Shown here: positions 49,050-59,755 of the stretch, piece by piece
Numbering within the stretch: the first letter of the stretch is position 1
Layout of the letters: each line of letters starts with the position of its first letter
Assembly (NCBI RefSeq): GCF_030272615.1
Contig: NC_081410.1
Coordinates: forward strand, 189,739,619 to 189,803,618
Length of the DNA: 64,000 nucleotides
Reading direction: 5' to 3'
From: Cryptomeria japonica
Taxonomy: Eukaryota > Streptophyta > Pinopsida > Cupressales > Cupressaceae
The notes under the pieces: generated by a model
The model's database searches: none
What the model was told of the DNA's origin: nothing
The model's input: the letters and a program-made list of their open reading frames with translations, nothing else
Program-made: the position numbers and the translations under genes

Positions 49050-49345
49050 CAAAAACACTATCTTGCAAACAAACGCACTACTTTCTACACAATAGCGCTA
49101 AATCCCTAACAAAAGCGCTTAATAAACCCTACAAAAGCGCTCACATTGTAAAAGCGCTACAAAAGCTATGCAAAAGCGCTACTTAACATCAAAAGCGCTC
49201 AATTGACCCCTCAATAGCGCTACAAAAACAATAGTGCTCGAATATGCATACAACAACGCTCAAACAACAACACAATAGTGCTATTGCAGCACAAAAGCGC
49301 TGATTCATTAGACAACAACGCCAAAACATAGTTTCAGCGCTATTG
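49050..49345. repeat. Periodic array of AGCGCT motifs, ~20-bp spacing
   Basis: The palindrome AGCGCT occurs at 49094, 49113, 49136, 49153, 49175, 49194, 49216, 49296 and 49336. Variants AGTGCT (49233, 49277), AACGCT (49255) and AACGCC (about 49316) fill the gap. Spacings are 17-23 bp and average about 20. Weaker copies (ACACTA, GCACTA) extend it to about 49055. Most copies are preceded by a short A run (CAAAAGCGCT). The array lies 260-550 bp upstream of the antisense PMD ORF. As 20 is not a multiple of three it is not a coding repeat. Confidence 0.8.
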
Positions 49346-49907
49346 TCCTGACTCAACTTGGACTCGACAAAAAAACATGTCAAAAATGCATCAAATTCAA
49401 AATTTCAAATTTGCGTACCGCTAGTCCGTAGTCCTCTGGCCGCTGGAATCATCGGACTCGCTCAAATTGGTGCTCTGCTACTGGTACCAACATCCTGACT
49501 GCTGCTCGCTCCTCCAAAATGTCACTATTAGAGCTTTGAATTCACTATGGTCGTAGATTCAAATGACCCTCTTTTCACCCCTTTCTCCCCATATAAACCC
49601 TTCGCTGTCACTGTAATTTTCCCTCGCTCACCGTCGTGGTCCCCGTGAACTTCTCGAGCCTCCCATTTCTCCATTTTATCTCTGATTTCTTCTATTTTTC
49701 ACCCGTATTGCTAAATTCTTCTCTTCTATCACCCTGCCAATTTTCATTATTTTTCAAGAGATTGCCCGATTTTTCGAAATTTTTTGGCCCATCTCTTGAG
49801 GGGGCATACTACCCATTAAATTAACATTTTATGGGGCATTTTCTTCACACCTATTTCTCTTTCTTTGAAACGATGCGATAAACCGCACCATATCAAAGAG
49901 GGGCAAA
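49346..49907 (+). other. Rest of the gypsy 3' region, ending in a polypurine tract
   Basis: No ORF with a motif is seen. AAAGAGGGGCAAA at 49895-49907 directly precedes TGTAGTCACA and is the expected plus-strand primer for the 3' LTR. Confidence 0.7.
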
Positions 49908-51344
49908 TGTAGTCACATAAATCTATCCAATTTAATTAAATGAATATTTCCTATTTATTTGATTAAAAATCCACTAGCCATCAATTAATTAAATTAATAT
50001 TTAATTAATTCATCCTCAAACATTCTTCTATTAATTAAATAAATTATCAAACCAAATTCATTAAACCAAATTCACAATCAATTAAATGAATAAATCATAT
50101 TTATTTCATTTAATCCCCTTTTCCTCTTTTAAATAAATTAAATAAAACATTTATTTAAATCATTAAATCCCCCCCACTTGCATTTTCCTAAAAATGCAAC
50201 TTGCACACATTTATTGAAATAAATTAATTTATTTTAAATAAAAATCTTATTTTCCCTCACCCACCAAATCCACTTGCAATCCTAACCCCTTCTAGGTTCT
50301 TCAAAACCCTTCCCAATTAACCTAATCCATCCCCTAATTATTGTCACATTTCTAAACAACTTGGAGTCACTTCTCAAAGACCTCAAAGGTCTTTGAAAAG
50401 CATTAAATGCTTTGTGTGTTCAACAATTTAACCTCCAAAGTCTTCCAAGACCACTAATAGCTTTTACATGACCATTTATGGCTCTTACATAACCATTTAT
50501 GGTTATTTCAACTTGCACTCATGTGTCTCCTCATACATTTATTGCTTTGACCATGGTTATCCCTTTTGCCTTTGCACAAGAGTTTTTTTAATTGGATAAA
50601 GGCTTTATTCTTTGAATAAAGAATTTATTCATTCAACCCAACCTTGACCTTAACTCCCAAGTTAACCTTCAGGTCATATCAAACATTTAATGTTTATTCC
50701 CTCTCCTTTCAACCTATCTCACATTGACACTTGTCATCTTGGGATCAGGTTGAAAGCCCTCACATGGATTGAATATCATTCAATCTTGACCCTTGTTGAG
50801 ATTACTCAATCTCAACCATCCATTGCTCCATTTTATCTATAAATAGAGCTCACATTCCTCATTTTCAAAAACCTCAAGCATTCTCAAGCATTTAACATTC
50901 ATAGTCATAATCCTGAAAACTTGTATGCATTTAAGCTACAGAGAATTCTAGAGAACATTTTAGCATAATCAACTCATATAATTATTATTTTGGCCTAAAA
51001 TAAATCATTTTAGCATTATAGCATCTAATATTAGCTTTTATCTACATTTGCATAGCATTTAGAGTAATTATCTACAATCTTGAACCTCCATAAGCATCCA
51101 TAGTGCAAAAAGCTGCTGAGAGCTACACTAATTAGGAACTTGGAGAGGAGAGGAACACAGGAGAATGAGCTAAGAACATGTTAAGAGGTATTTGGAGATG
51201 CCTTCTTATATTTGTTTCATTTGTTCAATATGTTAGCATGATCTTAGTATCTCTTTTGATATGCCTGCTTAGGTTAATCTTTGGTTGAATAACACTAACA
51301 TTAATCCTATTTCTTGTTGTTTTTGTGTGTTATAAATACCACAG
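49908..51344 (+). repeat. 3' LTR of the gypsy element (right end approximate)
   Basis: It starts TGTAGTCACATAAATC after the polypurine tract. The first 350 bp are rich in TTAATTAAAT runs, as in the related LTR at 39758-41960. A TATA box CTATAAATAGAG lies near 50838-50850. The end is set at ACCACA near 51344 by termini only, because no 5' partner remains. Confidence 0.6.
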
Positions 51345-51379
51345 GTTTTAATCTAACTTGTCAATTTTGCAGAGCATCA

Positions 51380-51990
51380 GTTTCTAAATCAACCTTTTCA
51401 ACTACAATCAATCTATCACCAAAATCGCTATCATTTACTACATTCTCTCATCCATTCAACTTGTTCTATATTTATGAATGAAACCATCCATGTATATTTT
51501 ATGATTATCTTTTATCCCATAAACTACTAAACAACATCTTTTTACACACACATGAAAAAATTCAATCGAGTTATCTATGTTTGAGATTTTATGTTGAGTT
51601 CTTATATCCTGATATGTAATAGTGGTTATGGCAAGTGCTAGACAAACATTTAAAATGATATATTGCTTTTTTAATAATATATTATTATTAATCACATTTG
51701 TTTTTGAATCGATCTTTTCATAACACACTCAATCCATCACCAAATCGTTGTCATATAATACCATAAACTACTTTTAGATATTATTGAAGCATTTTCTCAT
51801 CCATGAACAACTCATTCTATTTTTATAAATGAAACTAACCAGATACATTTTAAGACTATTCTTTAATTTCGTAAACTGCTAAACAATGTCTTTCTATATA
51901 TAAAAATATGTAAATACCTAAGAATTGAAGTTATCTCTAATATCCATATAATTGAATATCCAATATTTGTATTTAAAGTAGAATCAAATC
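51380..51990. repeat. Two diverged copies of a ~290-320-bp repeat
   Basis: Blocks ATCAACCTTTTCAACTACA, CCATCACCAAAATCGCTATC, TCTCATCCATTCAACT and ATTCTATATTTATGAATGAA occur at about 51388 and again at about 51707. The same repeat reappears at 57690-58370. Confidence 0.7.
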
Positions 51991-52386
51991 TAATGTTGAG
52001 ACACGCTAGGGTCCATCCTCAATCGGTGAAGTAAAAATGTCAAGGAGTATATTTGCACTATGAACCAACAAGTGTGGTCCTATTGTGTGGTAGCATAGAT
52101 CAAGGTCAACATCCATAGAAAATCATAATTTTTTAATTATATATGTACTTTGTCTAGATCTGGGACAAATATCAATGGAAAATCACAATATTCTAAAGGA
52201 TGGACCTCTATCTCTCAACCCCTAGTTATGCTAGTGAACCCTCCTTCGAATAAGAGGGTTGACACTAGGAAAAACCAATATAGAACAACACATAAGTGTG
52301 ATTATATATCAATGGGAATACACAATCACCCTAAATTAATCATCTCAACACACTTGAACATCACAAAGGGTACATATAGGTAAATC

Positions 52387-53505
52387 ATACTTAATGTCCA
52401 CCTAACCCTTATCCCAAGTTGGATACCATATATCACACACATGAGGCATGAACATAACACTTAATGGTTTTACACATGTCGCAACACATATAATCCCTAT
52501 GATGTTAACTAATTCACCAATTAGGTTCTCCATTTTGGCTCCTTTTATCCATTCAAATATATATTATGATTAGTCAAAATTACACATCATATGTTGGTCA
52601 ATGAATCAAGTCCATTATATAACTTCCCTCTTATATATGCTCTCATGCATCATAGAATCATCATAAGATATCTTACACATCTTACAATGTCACAAGATGC
52701 TTACACGTCTCTATAACATTAGATGCTCCTACAACTTCTTACACATAGGTGCATAAGTACCAAAAAGAAAATGAGATATCCTTTTCCTATAGATCTATAA
52801 TATTTAATTCAAAATAAATAAATCCATCATTGGAATTGCAAGATGTATGTCACACCCATCTCAAAGTTTTCCCACTTTGTCATAAACTTTTTAGGAGAAA
52901 AAGAGAATATCCAAAAATATATGAACTAATTGCTAGGGTAGATTTTACTTAATGTCTACCTCACCCTTATCCCAAGTTGGATACCCTATAACACATAGTC
53001 GAGATATGAACACACCATTTATTGTTTTCCACTTGTTGCAATGCATATAATCCCTAAAATGTTAACTATCGCATTAAATTTTGTGTTCTTCTTTTTGGCT
53101 CATTTTCTCCATTCAAATATGTCTTTTGATCTATTATAATTACACATCATATGTTGGCCAATGAATCAAGTCCACTATATAACTTCCCTCTTATATGTTC
53201 TTATTTATCATAAAATCACCATAAATTCTCTTCCATATCTTACAATGCCATAAGATATTTACACATATTTATAACATCAGATGATCTTACAACTTCCTAC
53301 ACATAGTGCATAAATACCAAAACAAGATGAGATATTCTTTTCAAGAGGGCTTAAAAATAATTAATACATAATAATCTATCCATCATTAGGATTGCAAAGT
53401 ATATGAAACACCTATCTCAAAATTCTCCCACTTTTTCATATGCTTTATATGAGAAAAATGGGATATTAAAAAATCTATGAACTAATTGATAGGGGTCAAG
53501 AGGTC
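52387..53505. repeat. ~559-bp tandem duplication
   Basis: CTTAATGTCCACCTAACCCT, TATCCCAAGTTGGATACC and following sequence at 52389 recurs at 52948. Matching blocks continue through ACACATCATATGTTGG, AATGAATCAAGTCCA and TTCTCCCACTTT to AACTAATTGATAGGG near 53495. The copies are diverged by perhaps a sixth of positions. No coding capacity is seen. Confidence 0.8.
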
Positions 53506-54330
53506 TATAAACTCACTACACCTCATATACTTCTTTGTGCTCATATGCTTTGTCAATGTATCTAAAACACTCACAAAAATGTTAAAATTTTCAAGCATCA
53601 CCTTTCCATTGTCCAACATGTTATAAAAAAATAGGTATTAAACATTTATATGATTCATTTGTGCATGAAAAGTTAGATTCTTTTCCACGCTAGTGGCACT
53701 TTAACTATCACAACTACTCTAATATACTTCTTGATTTAACCCAAAATTTAAACATAATCTTTAAAACCATATTGCCTCTTTATAGGCATGGATAGCTACC
53801 ATGCACTCTGCCTCTATCATAGATAAATTGATAACATGTTGCTTACTCATCTACCTAATCACACCGTTAAATAGGTTAAAAACATAATCATTGGTAGATC
53901 TTCTACAATCCACACCTCCTACACAATATAATTTAATAAATATATGGATCTCTAAGTTTATCAAGTACTCACCAACTTTGTTGCAAGTGCCACCAACCTT
54001 ACTTATGCTACAAGTGACCTTAATTCCTTTGGTACAAATGACCTCCACTATGTTGTAAGAGATCTCCAATATTCTATAAGTAATCCTACTAAAAAGTAGA
54101 ATACTATGTAGTGCCTGATAAGTATTTAAAGACTCTCCTTGTTGCTACCTAGTGCTCCTTACTAGTGTCAGTCATAAATTGGTTAGAATCCCTTTACTTC
54201 GGAAATGTTTGGCCTAGTGCAAATCATAACATATATCAAAATATTTATTGTACTGACATTAGGAACATAAGACACATCCTCCATATTTGTAGGTGAAGAT
54301 GTACACTATTTAACTATTAACTTAGTCCCC
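53506..54330 (-). pseudogene. Very old copia RNase H remnant
   Basis: Fragments in order on the minus strand match the copia C-terminus. EDVSYVPNVSTINILIYVMI and CTRPN (54200-54290) correspond to the end of reverse transcriptase. DCRRSTNDYVFNLFNG (about 53870-53920) and KQHVINLSMIEAECMVAI (about 53780-53840) correspond to RNase H (xRRSTTGYVF, SKxQxxxALSxxEAEY). VLDTLTKHMSTKKY (about 53530-53570) matches the DxLTK ending. Many stops and frameshifts separate them. No LTRs could be assigned. Confidence 0.65.
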
Positions 54331-56200
54331 AACGAAATAGAAACACTTGTTGGTCTGTTGTCTACCATGCTAAAATGTTTTTGATTACTAAAGCTGTGAA
54401 AGGGCTCTGATCCATCATAAAGTAAAGAATTCAAATAGCAAAACTGAGCAACAACAAAACATCAACTAACATCACACAACCATAAGCCAAACAAAAATCA
54501 TGAAGCTAACCCACCAACAAGTAATAAAAAATACCAAAACTCGAAACCCAACCCTCCTAAAAGGGGCTATCTGCCTAAAAAAACAACACATAAACATAGA
54601 TAGTCATAATATCATAAGTATTTAAGCTCAAATAAACACTACTAATAGTATCAATATCAAAATTAACCATGCTAAAATGTTATAACATAGACTAAACACA
54701 CTTACTATATCCTAACCAGAGCTTTATCTATTGTAATATCCATATCTAAAATGAACTTAATAGCTCCCAAATTTAACTAATCACACCAAGTTGAAGGATA
54801 AAAATTAGTCAAATTAAATATTTTAATTGAAATACATTCCTTGTAAAACACATAAAGCCATAGTGTGTACACATTATGACATGAATTGGATTTGAGCTAA
54901 AGTGTAAGTGTTGTGGCTCATACACATGACAATGTGTACACATTAAGTTATAAGAATAATTGTAAAACATAAAACAATGCTTTTAGGAATGCTTACATGC
55001 TTCTAACACCATAACTCAAAATTTTAAAATCTCACCCATTACACTTGGGTTTCTAAGTGTAAGGATTGTAACTATTTTGGCTCCCAAATTTGTGTTTTAA
55101 CAAAAACTATATTTTTATTTAACTTCATTCTTATCAACTTTTCATGGTGTACAATAAAGTTTTACGAAACCATCAAAATATAAAGCTACTTATTAGCTTT
55201 CTAGCCATCTATTTATTTAATATTTTAAATAAATTAAGGTATTTGTTTTTATTTTTAAAAGTTTTTAATATTCCTCAAATACGCATGTATTGATTTTTCT
55301 TGAGAAATTTTGATCTATTTATATGGAAAAGTTATATAGAATTGTTGATTATTTTTTGGGAAATGTGATTTACATGTTTACTGATAAATTTTTTAAGATG
55401 AATCCACTTTGAAAAATCATAAAAATATTTTAATAAAAAAAAATAAAAAATACATAACTTAGAGTTTAGCTCTATCTATCTTTGAGTCAATTGATTTGAA
55501 AACATAATTAACACAAATAATAATGGGGGCATACATCAACCACTATGTAAATGATAATACTTTTATGTGTGTTCAATATTTAACCCTCTTAATCTTTAGT
55601 CATTTAAAAATACCATAGTAGTTTAGAAACTAGAATCAAAGTTCAATATCTTGTTTTTATCATATCTTCAAAATTTTATTGTAGTCATTTTGAATTTTTT
55701 TGTCAAACATTTAGCTTTAGCTAATTTTAAGAATGAAAATGACCACTTTAAAATTTTATTTTTTTTCCCATTTTCATGCACTTACATGTTCTCCATATCA
55801 AACTATAATGAGAGTTGAAACTTTAGATCTCTAATTAACCCATTGCTATTACTGGAAATTAGCATAATATTCACATACAAAGTGAAAGCAAAGAAATAAT
55901 CACCATCCTACTTAAAGTACATATGGTGATCTAATTTGGAATTCACTTATCTCAATTTTAAAATATAATAATCAAAATCTAGCACCACTTCTAGGTGATT
56001 GTTTGAGACCATATAAATATTTATTTAATCTACAAAATAATAGCTCCTCACCTCTTACCATGTGTTACTTAGGTTGTTTCATGTAGATTTCTTACTCCAA
56101 CTCACCATGTAGGATAGTTACATCTTCATGTCTATTTTTTCGATCTCAAAACCAAAAACTAAAGATGGAGAAATTTGATCTGGGATCTTATGGGAGAAGA
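54331..56200. other. AT-rich stretch without recognised features
   Basis: Neither strand shows a sustained ORF with a family motif. No LTR pair or tandem array was noticed. Confidence 0.5.
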
Positions 56201-56928
56201 TCCAGATGATTCAACATCAGACAATGAAGTACCTACAGGAAAACAATACATGCAAAGCTAAAATAAACAAAACACACACACACACACACACACATGCATT
56301 AATAGGAATTTGCCTCCATTGCCCTCCTATCAACCAAGGTCTTGTGTTTTTAAGATTTTTGCTTTTAGAGCATTGTGCACAAGAGGCTATGGTGAATGGA
56401 GATTTCAAGAATAATTTGAAGCTATGTAAGATGAATGTAAGATTAACAAATATGTAAGATTGATCAAGAAAAGCAAAATGCAAGAATGCATGAAAGATCT
56501 CAAAAGATGCAAACAATGGATGCCAAAAGATAAGAGGAAGCAAGGTTTTTATGGTCATCCTCAAGGTGAATCTAGGTTGTAGGATAAATGTGGGATAAAA
56601 GATTGATTTGAAGATGAAGAGTGTTTATCCCACATTCAGTAGGTGGATGAAATGGATAGGAGTGGGAGGTGATAAATATAAAATGAAGTTTGATATGTAG
56701 GAGATTTGGAAAATGGATTAATTTAATAGAATATATTTTAATGGATTAAATAAATAATAATATAATATTATGATATGATGAAGAATAATGAGATAATATA
56801 TTATGATATAATAAAAACGGAAGAATGAGAAATAGATAATAAGAATATTATATAATGAGGATCCACCTGATAATGAGAAAAATAAAGTTTAATTAGGAGG
56901 ACATTTTAAATTTTTTTACGTGTCTACA
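56201..56928 (-). repeat. Probable solo LTR fragment of the gypsy-related family
   Basis: Near 56900-56928 the plus strand ends TTTACGTGTCTACA, preceded by AATTAGGAGG and AT-rich TAAATAAT runs. On the minus strand this is the same kind of start (TGTAGACACGTAAA) as the LTRs at 39758-41960 and 49908. The left limit is uncertain. A CA microsatellite lies at about 56271-56294. Confidence 0.45.
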
Positions 56929-57030
56929 AAAACTATTGCAACACATAATAAGAACCATGGATGTAACCTTAACAACTATAGGCTTTTTTTTTAACCAAAG
57001 TCAAATATGACCTAATGAAAATGCAAAAGA

Positions 57031-57500
57031 AACACTATTCACCTCTAGAGTAACAAGTCTCTATCAATTCTATCACATTTTAGGAGTCAACAAATCCCTA
57101 TTGAGTGAATAAAAAATACAAAATAAACATTATTTATCTCTAAAGCAATAAGCCTATCTCAATTCTGTCACATCTTAGTGGGAGGCCATATCTCTATCAA
57201 CTTAATTGAAAATACAAATAAACACTATTCATATCTAGAATAATAAGCTCTTATCAATACTACCATATCTTTTTAAGAGACTATATCTTTATGGACCAAA
57301 CTAAAAATGAAAAATAAACATGGTTCATCTATGTAGTAATAAGCTTTCCTCAATTCTACCACATCTTGATTAGAGGTCACATTCTTATTGACCCAACAAA
57401 AATACAAAATAAGTACTATTTATCATTAAAGTAATAAATCCTTGTCAATTCTAACACACCTCATAGAAAACCACATCTTTATGGACCCAATTTAAATGTA
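57031..57500. repeat. Five copies of a ~95-bp tandem repeat
   Basis: AACACTATTCA-type starts lie at 57031, 57126, 57221, 57317 and 57411, spaced 94-96 bp. Each is followed by (A)GTAATAAGC, TCAATTCTA, CACATCTTA and TTTATGGACCCAA-like blocks. The copies are diverged and non-coding. Confidence 0.8.
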
Positions 57501-57689
57501 TGTGATGTAACCACACAAAAAAATTAAAAAAGATACAATTAAAAACATCCACACATTAAAAAAAGAAAAAGATTCAAATAGATCCCCACATACTATTCAC
57601 CTATTTGGAGTGGTATACATATTGTCCACACATAAGAAAAAATGGGAAAATTTCTTTAAGACAATATATTTTAAGTTATACCTCTAATA

Positions 57690-58370
57690 ATTTACTTTTT
57701 CAACCACATATCTATCATCAAAATTGTTATCTTCTACTACATTTTCTCATCCATTCAACTCATTCTATATTTCAAATTGCATATGTTTTTGACTCGACCT
57801 TTTCAAATCACTCTCAGCCCATCACCAAAATCACTATCCTATATATCATAAACTACGTATAATTATTATTAAAGCATTTTACCATCCATGAACAACTCAT
57901 CCTATATTCATGAATGAAACTAACAAAATACAATTTATTACTATTCTTTAATTTCGTAAACTACTAAATATCATCTTTCTATGTATATAGATATATAAAT
58001 AAGCTTTATTATTACTTTAATTGACATAATTTTCTATAACAAAGATTGCGTCTACAAACAATTGTATATGTTTTTTAATCAACCTTTTGAATCACTTAGT
58101 CCATCACCAAATCACTATCATTTAAAACCATAAACTAATTATATATTATAAAAACATTCTCTCATCCATTCAACTCATTCTATATTTATGAATGAAACTA
58201 ACTCGACATATTTTATGACTATTCTTTAATCCCGTAAGCTACTCAACATCTTTCTATATATAAATATGTAAATAAATTTTATTACCATTCTAATTGACAT
58301 GCATTTTCTGCAATCTATATAGTATTTAAAAGATTGCTTCTACAAATAATCAAGGGAAGTGTACTAATAG
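57690..58370. repeat. Further copies of the ~290-bp repeat seen at 51380-51990
   Basis: A partial copy at about 57690-57775 is followed by copies from about 57781 and 58068 (offset 287 bp). Each carries CTCGACCTTTTCAAATCAC-like, CCATCACCAAA, TCCATTCAACTCATTC and TGACTATTCTTTAAT-like blocks. A further piece lies near 58980-59100. Confidence 0.7.
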
Positions 58371-59310
58371 TTGTTATAGTTAACTTCGCGCACCTATAGA
58401 TTCTAAATGGTACATTGGATTTCAACGATTTTTTTGTTGTTGTCTCTATATGCGACTTAACTGCTTATAGCTATTATTCTAGGTTTTGGGTAGTAATGAC
58501 ACATGTTGTGGGATTCATTATGCATGCAAGGGTCAAAAGTTGTTATTTCAAATTATTGCTCAATACCTACTTAAAGATGCCTCAATAACCATCTCAAGAA
58601 TTGCCGATACTTACACACAAATGTCCTAGTAGTCGTGTACTATGAGTACCAATAATGTTACACAATTCTTCCAATTAAAGTCTACAAATTCTAAGAACTT
58701 AATGTACAAGTGGACGGTTATTAATGCATGTGAAATTGAATAATAAGCTTTTTGTTATCATTTTTTTGATTTCTTTATAATCGTTAATTGTGAGGTTAGG
58801 TAAGCAAGGAAAATCACTAATTGTGAAGTTAGATGAACAAGGAGTAAAAGGTAATTGAAACATAAACGATAACTAATACTCTTCCCTTATATACTTTGGA
58901 ATTATACTTCATCAATCACAAAAATTACTATAATATAATAATATAAACTATTAATAAATATTATTTAAAGCATTTCATCTATTCAACTAATTCTATTCTA
59001 TTAATAGGGTTGAAATCAACCAAGGAAATTCCAAGCATGTCCTCATCCATTCAACTCATTCTATTCATAGGAGAGGAAATTCAAAGCATTTTTCATCCAT
59101 GCAATTCATTCTATTCATACGAGGTAAATTTGCACTACCCACGGCCTCCCCTAATGACGACAAGTGGCAACGAGTAACATGTGTTAAAAAATTAAACATC
59201 AAGCGCCACACAAATATTTAGTAAGGCGCAAAAATCTGAATGACTAACTCAACCTTTCCCCAACGGCCAAAAATAACCCCTATCATAGTCAACCAGGTAA
59301 AAACAGTCCT
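58371..59310. other. Upstream region of the ITPK gene
   Basis: No coding sequence is seen. Repeat fragments (CATCCATTCAACTCATTCTA) lie near 58980-59110. The last 200 bp are less AT-rich than the repeats to the left, consistent with a promoter. Confidence 0.45.
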
Positions 59311-59315
59311 TACGC

Positions 59316-59323
59316 TATAAAAT
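59316..59323 (+). promoter_or_regulatory. TATA box of the ITPK gene
   Basis: TATAAAAT in GCTATAAAATG, about 440 bp before the proposed start codon, would place transcription start near 59345-59350. Confidence 0.55.
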
Positions 59324-59349
59324 GTTTTTAACGCCTTTACTGCTTTGTA

Positions 59350-59755
59350 AAAACACAGATTATTGTTCTCCCTACTTAATAAGGCATCGGTAGAGCTGGA
59401 TTACAACCATTTCTTGGCCGTCTTTGTATTGGTTTTCGTTTTTTCCTCTGCATTAATCGGTGGTTCGGAGCCGTTTTTTCTTTGTTAAATTCCGTTCACA
59501 TTTTGAGCAAAGCCCACGAATTTCATAGATGGCTTAACTCCCCGAAATGATAAGGATTCTCTAGTAGACCAAAACTTTTCTTGGTTGGCCTTGATAATCC
59601 AAACATTTCATTTGGGTACCTCTGGAATTGATTGGCTCTGGGGAAAAATCAGTGCAAACCCTGAAAAGAGTCTTGGAGAATTGATACAAATTCAACTTGG
59701 GTATGTGAATAGAAACCTATTTAGAGATTTGTGTGCATTGGGCTTTGTGGGTGGC
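59350..59755 (+). promoter_or_regulatory. Probable 5' leader of ITPK with three short upstream ORFs
   Basis: ATG at 59529 (two codons then TAA), 59547 (five codons then TAG) and 59703 (ATG TGA) precede the main ATG at 59756. The main frame is also open without ATG from 59507, so an extended protein from an unseen upstream exon or a non-ATG start cannot be excluded. Confidence 0.45.

Noticed and set aside
56206-56564. ORFs around the CA microsatellite
   Set aside because: They read through Thr/His or Cys/Val dinucleotide-repeat translation and have no family motif.
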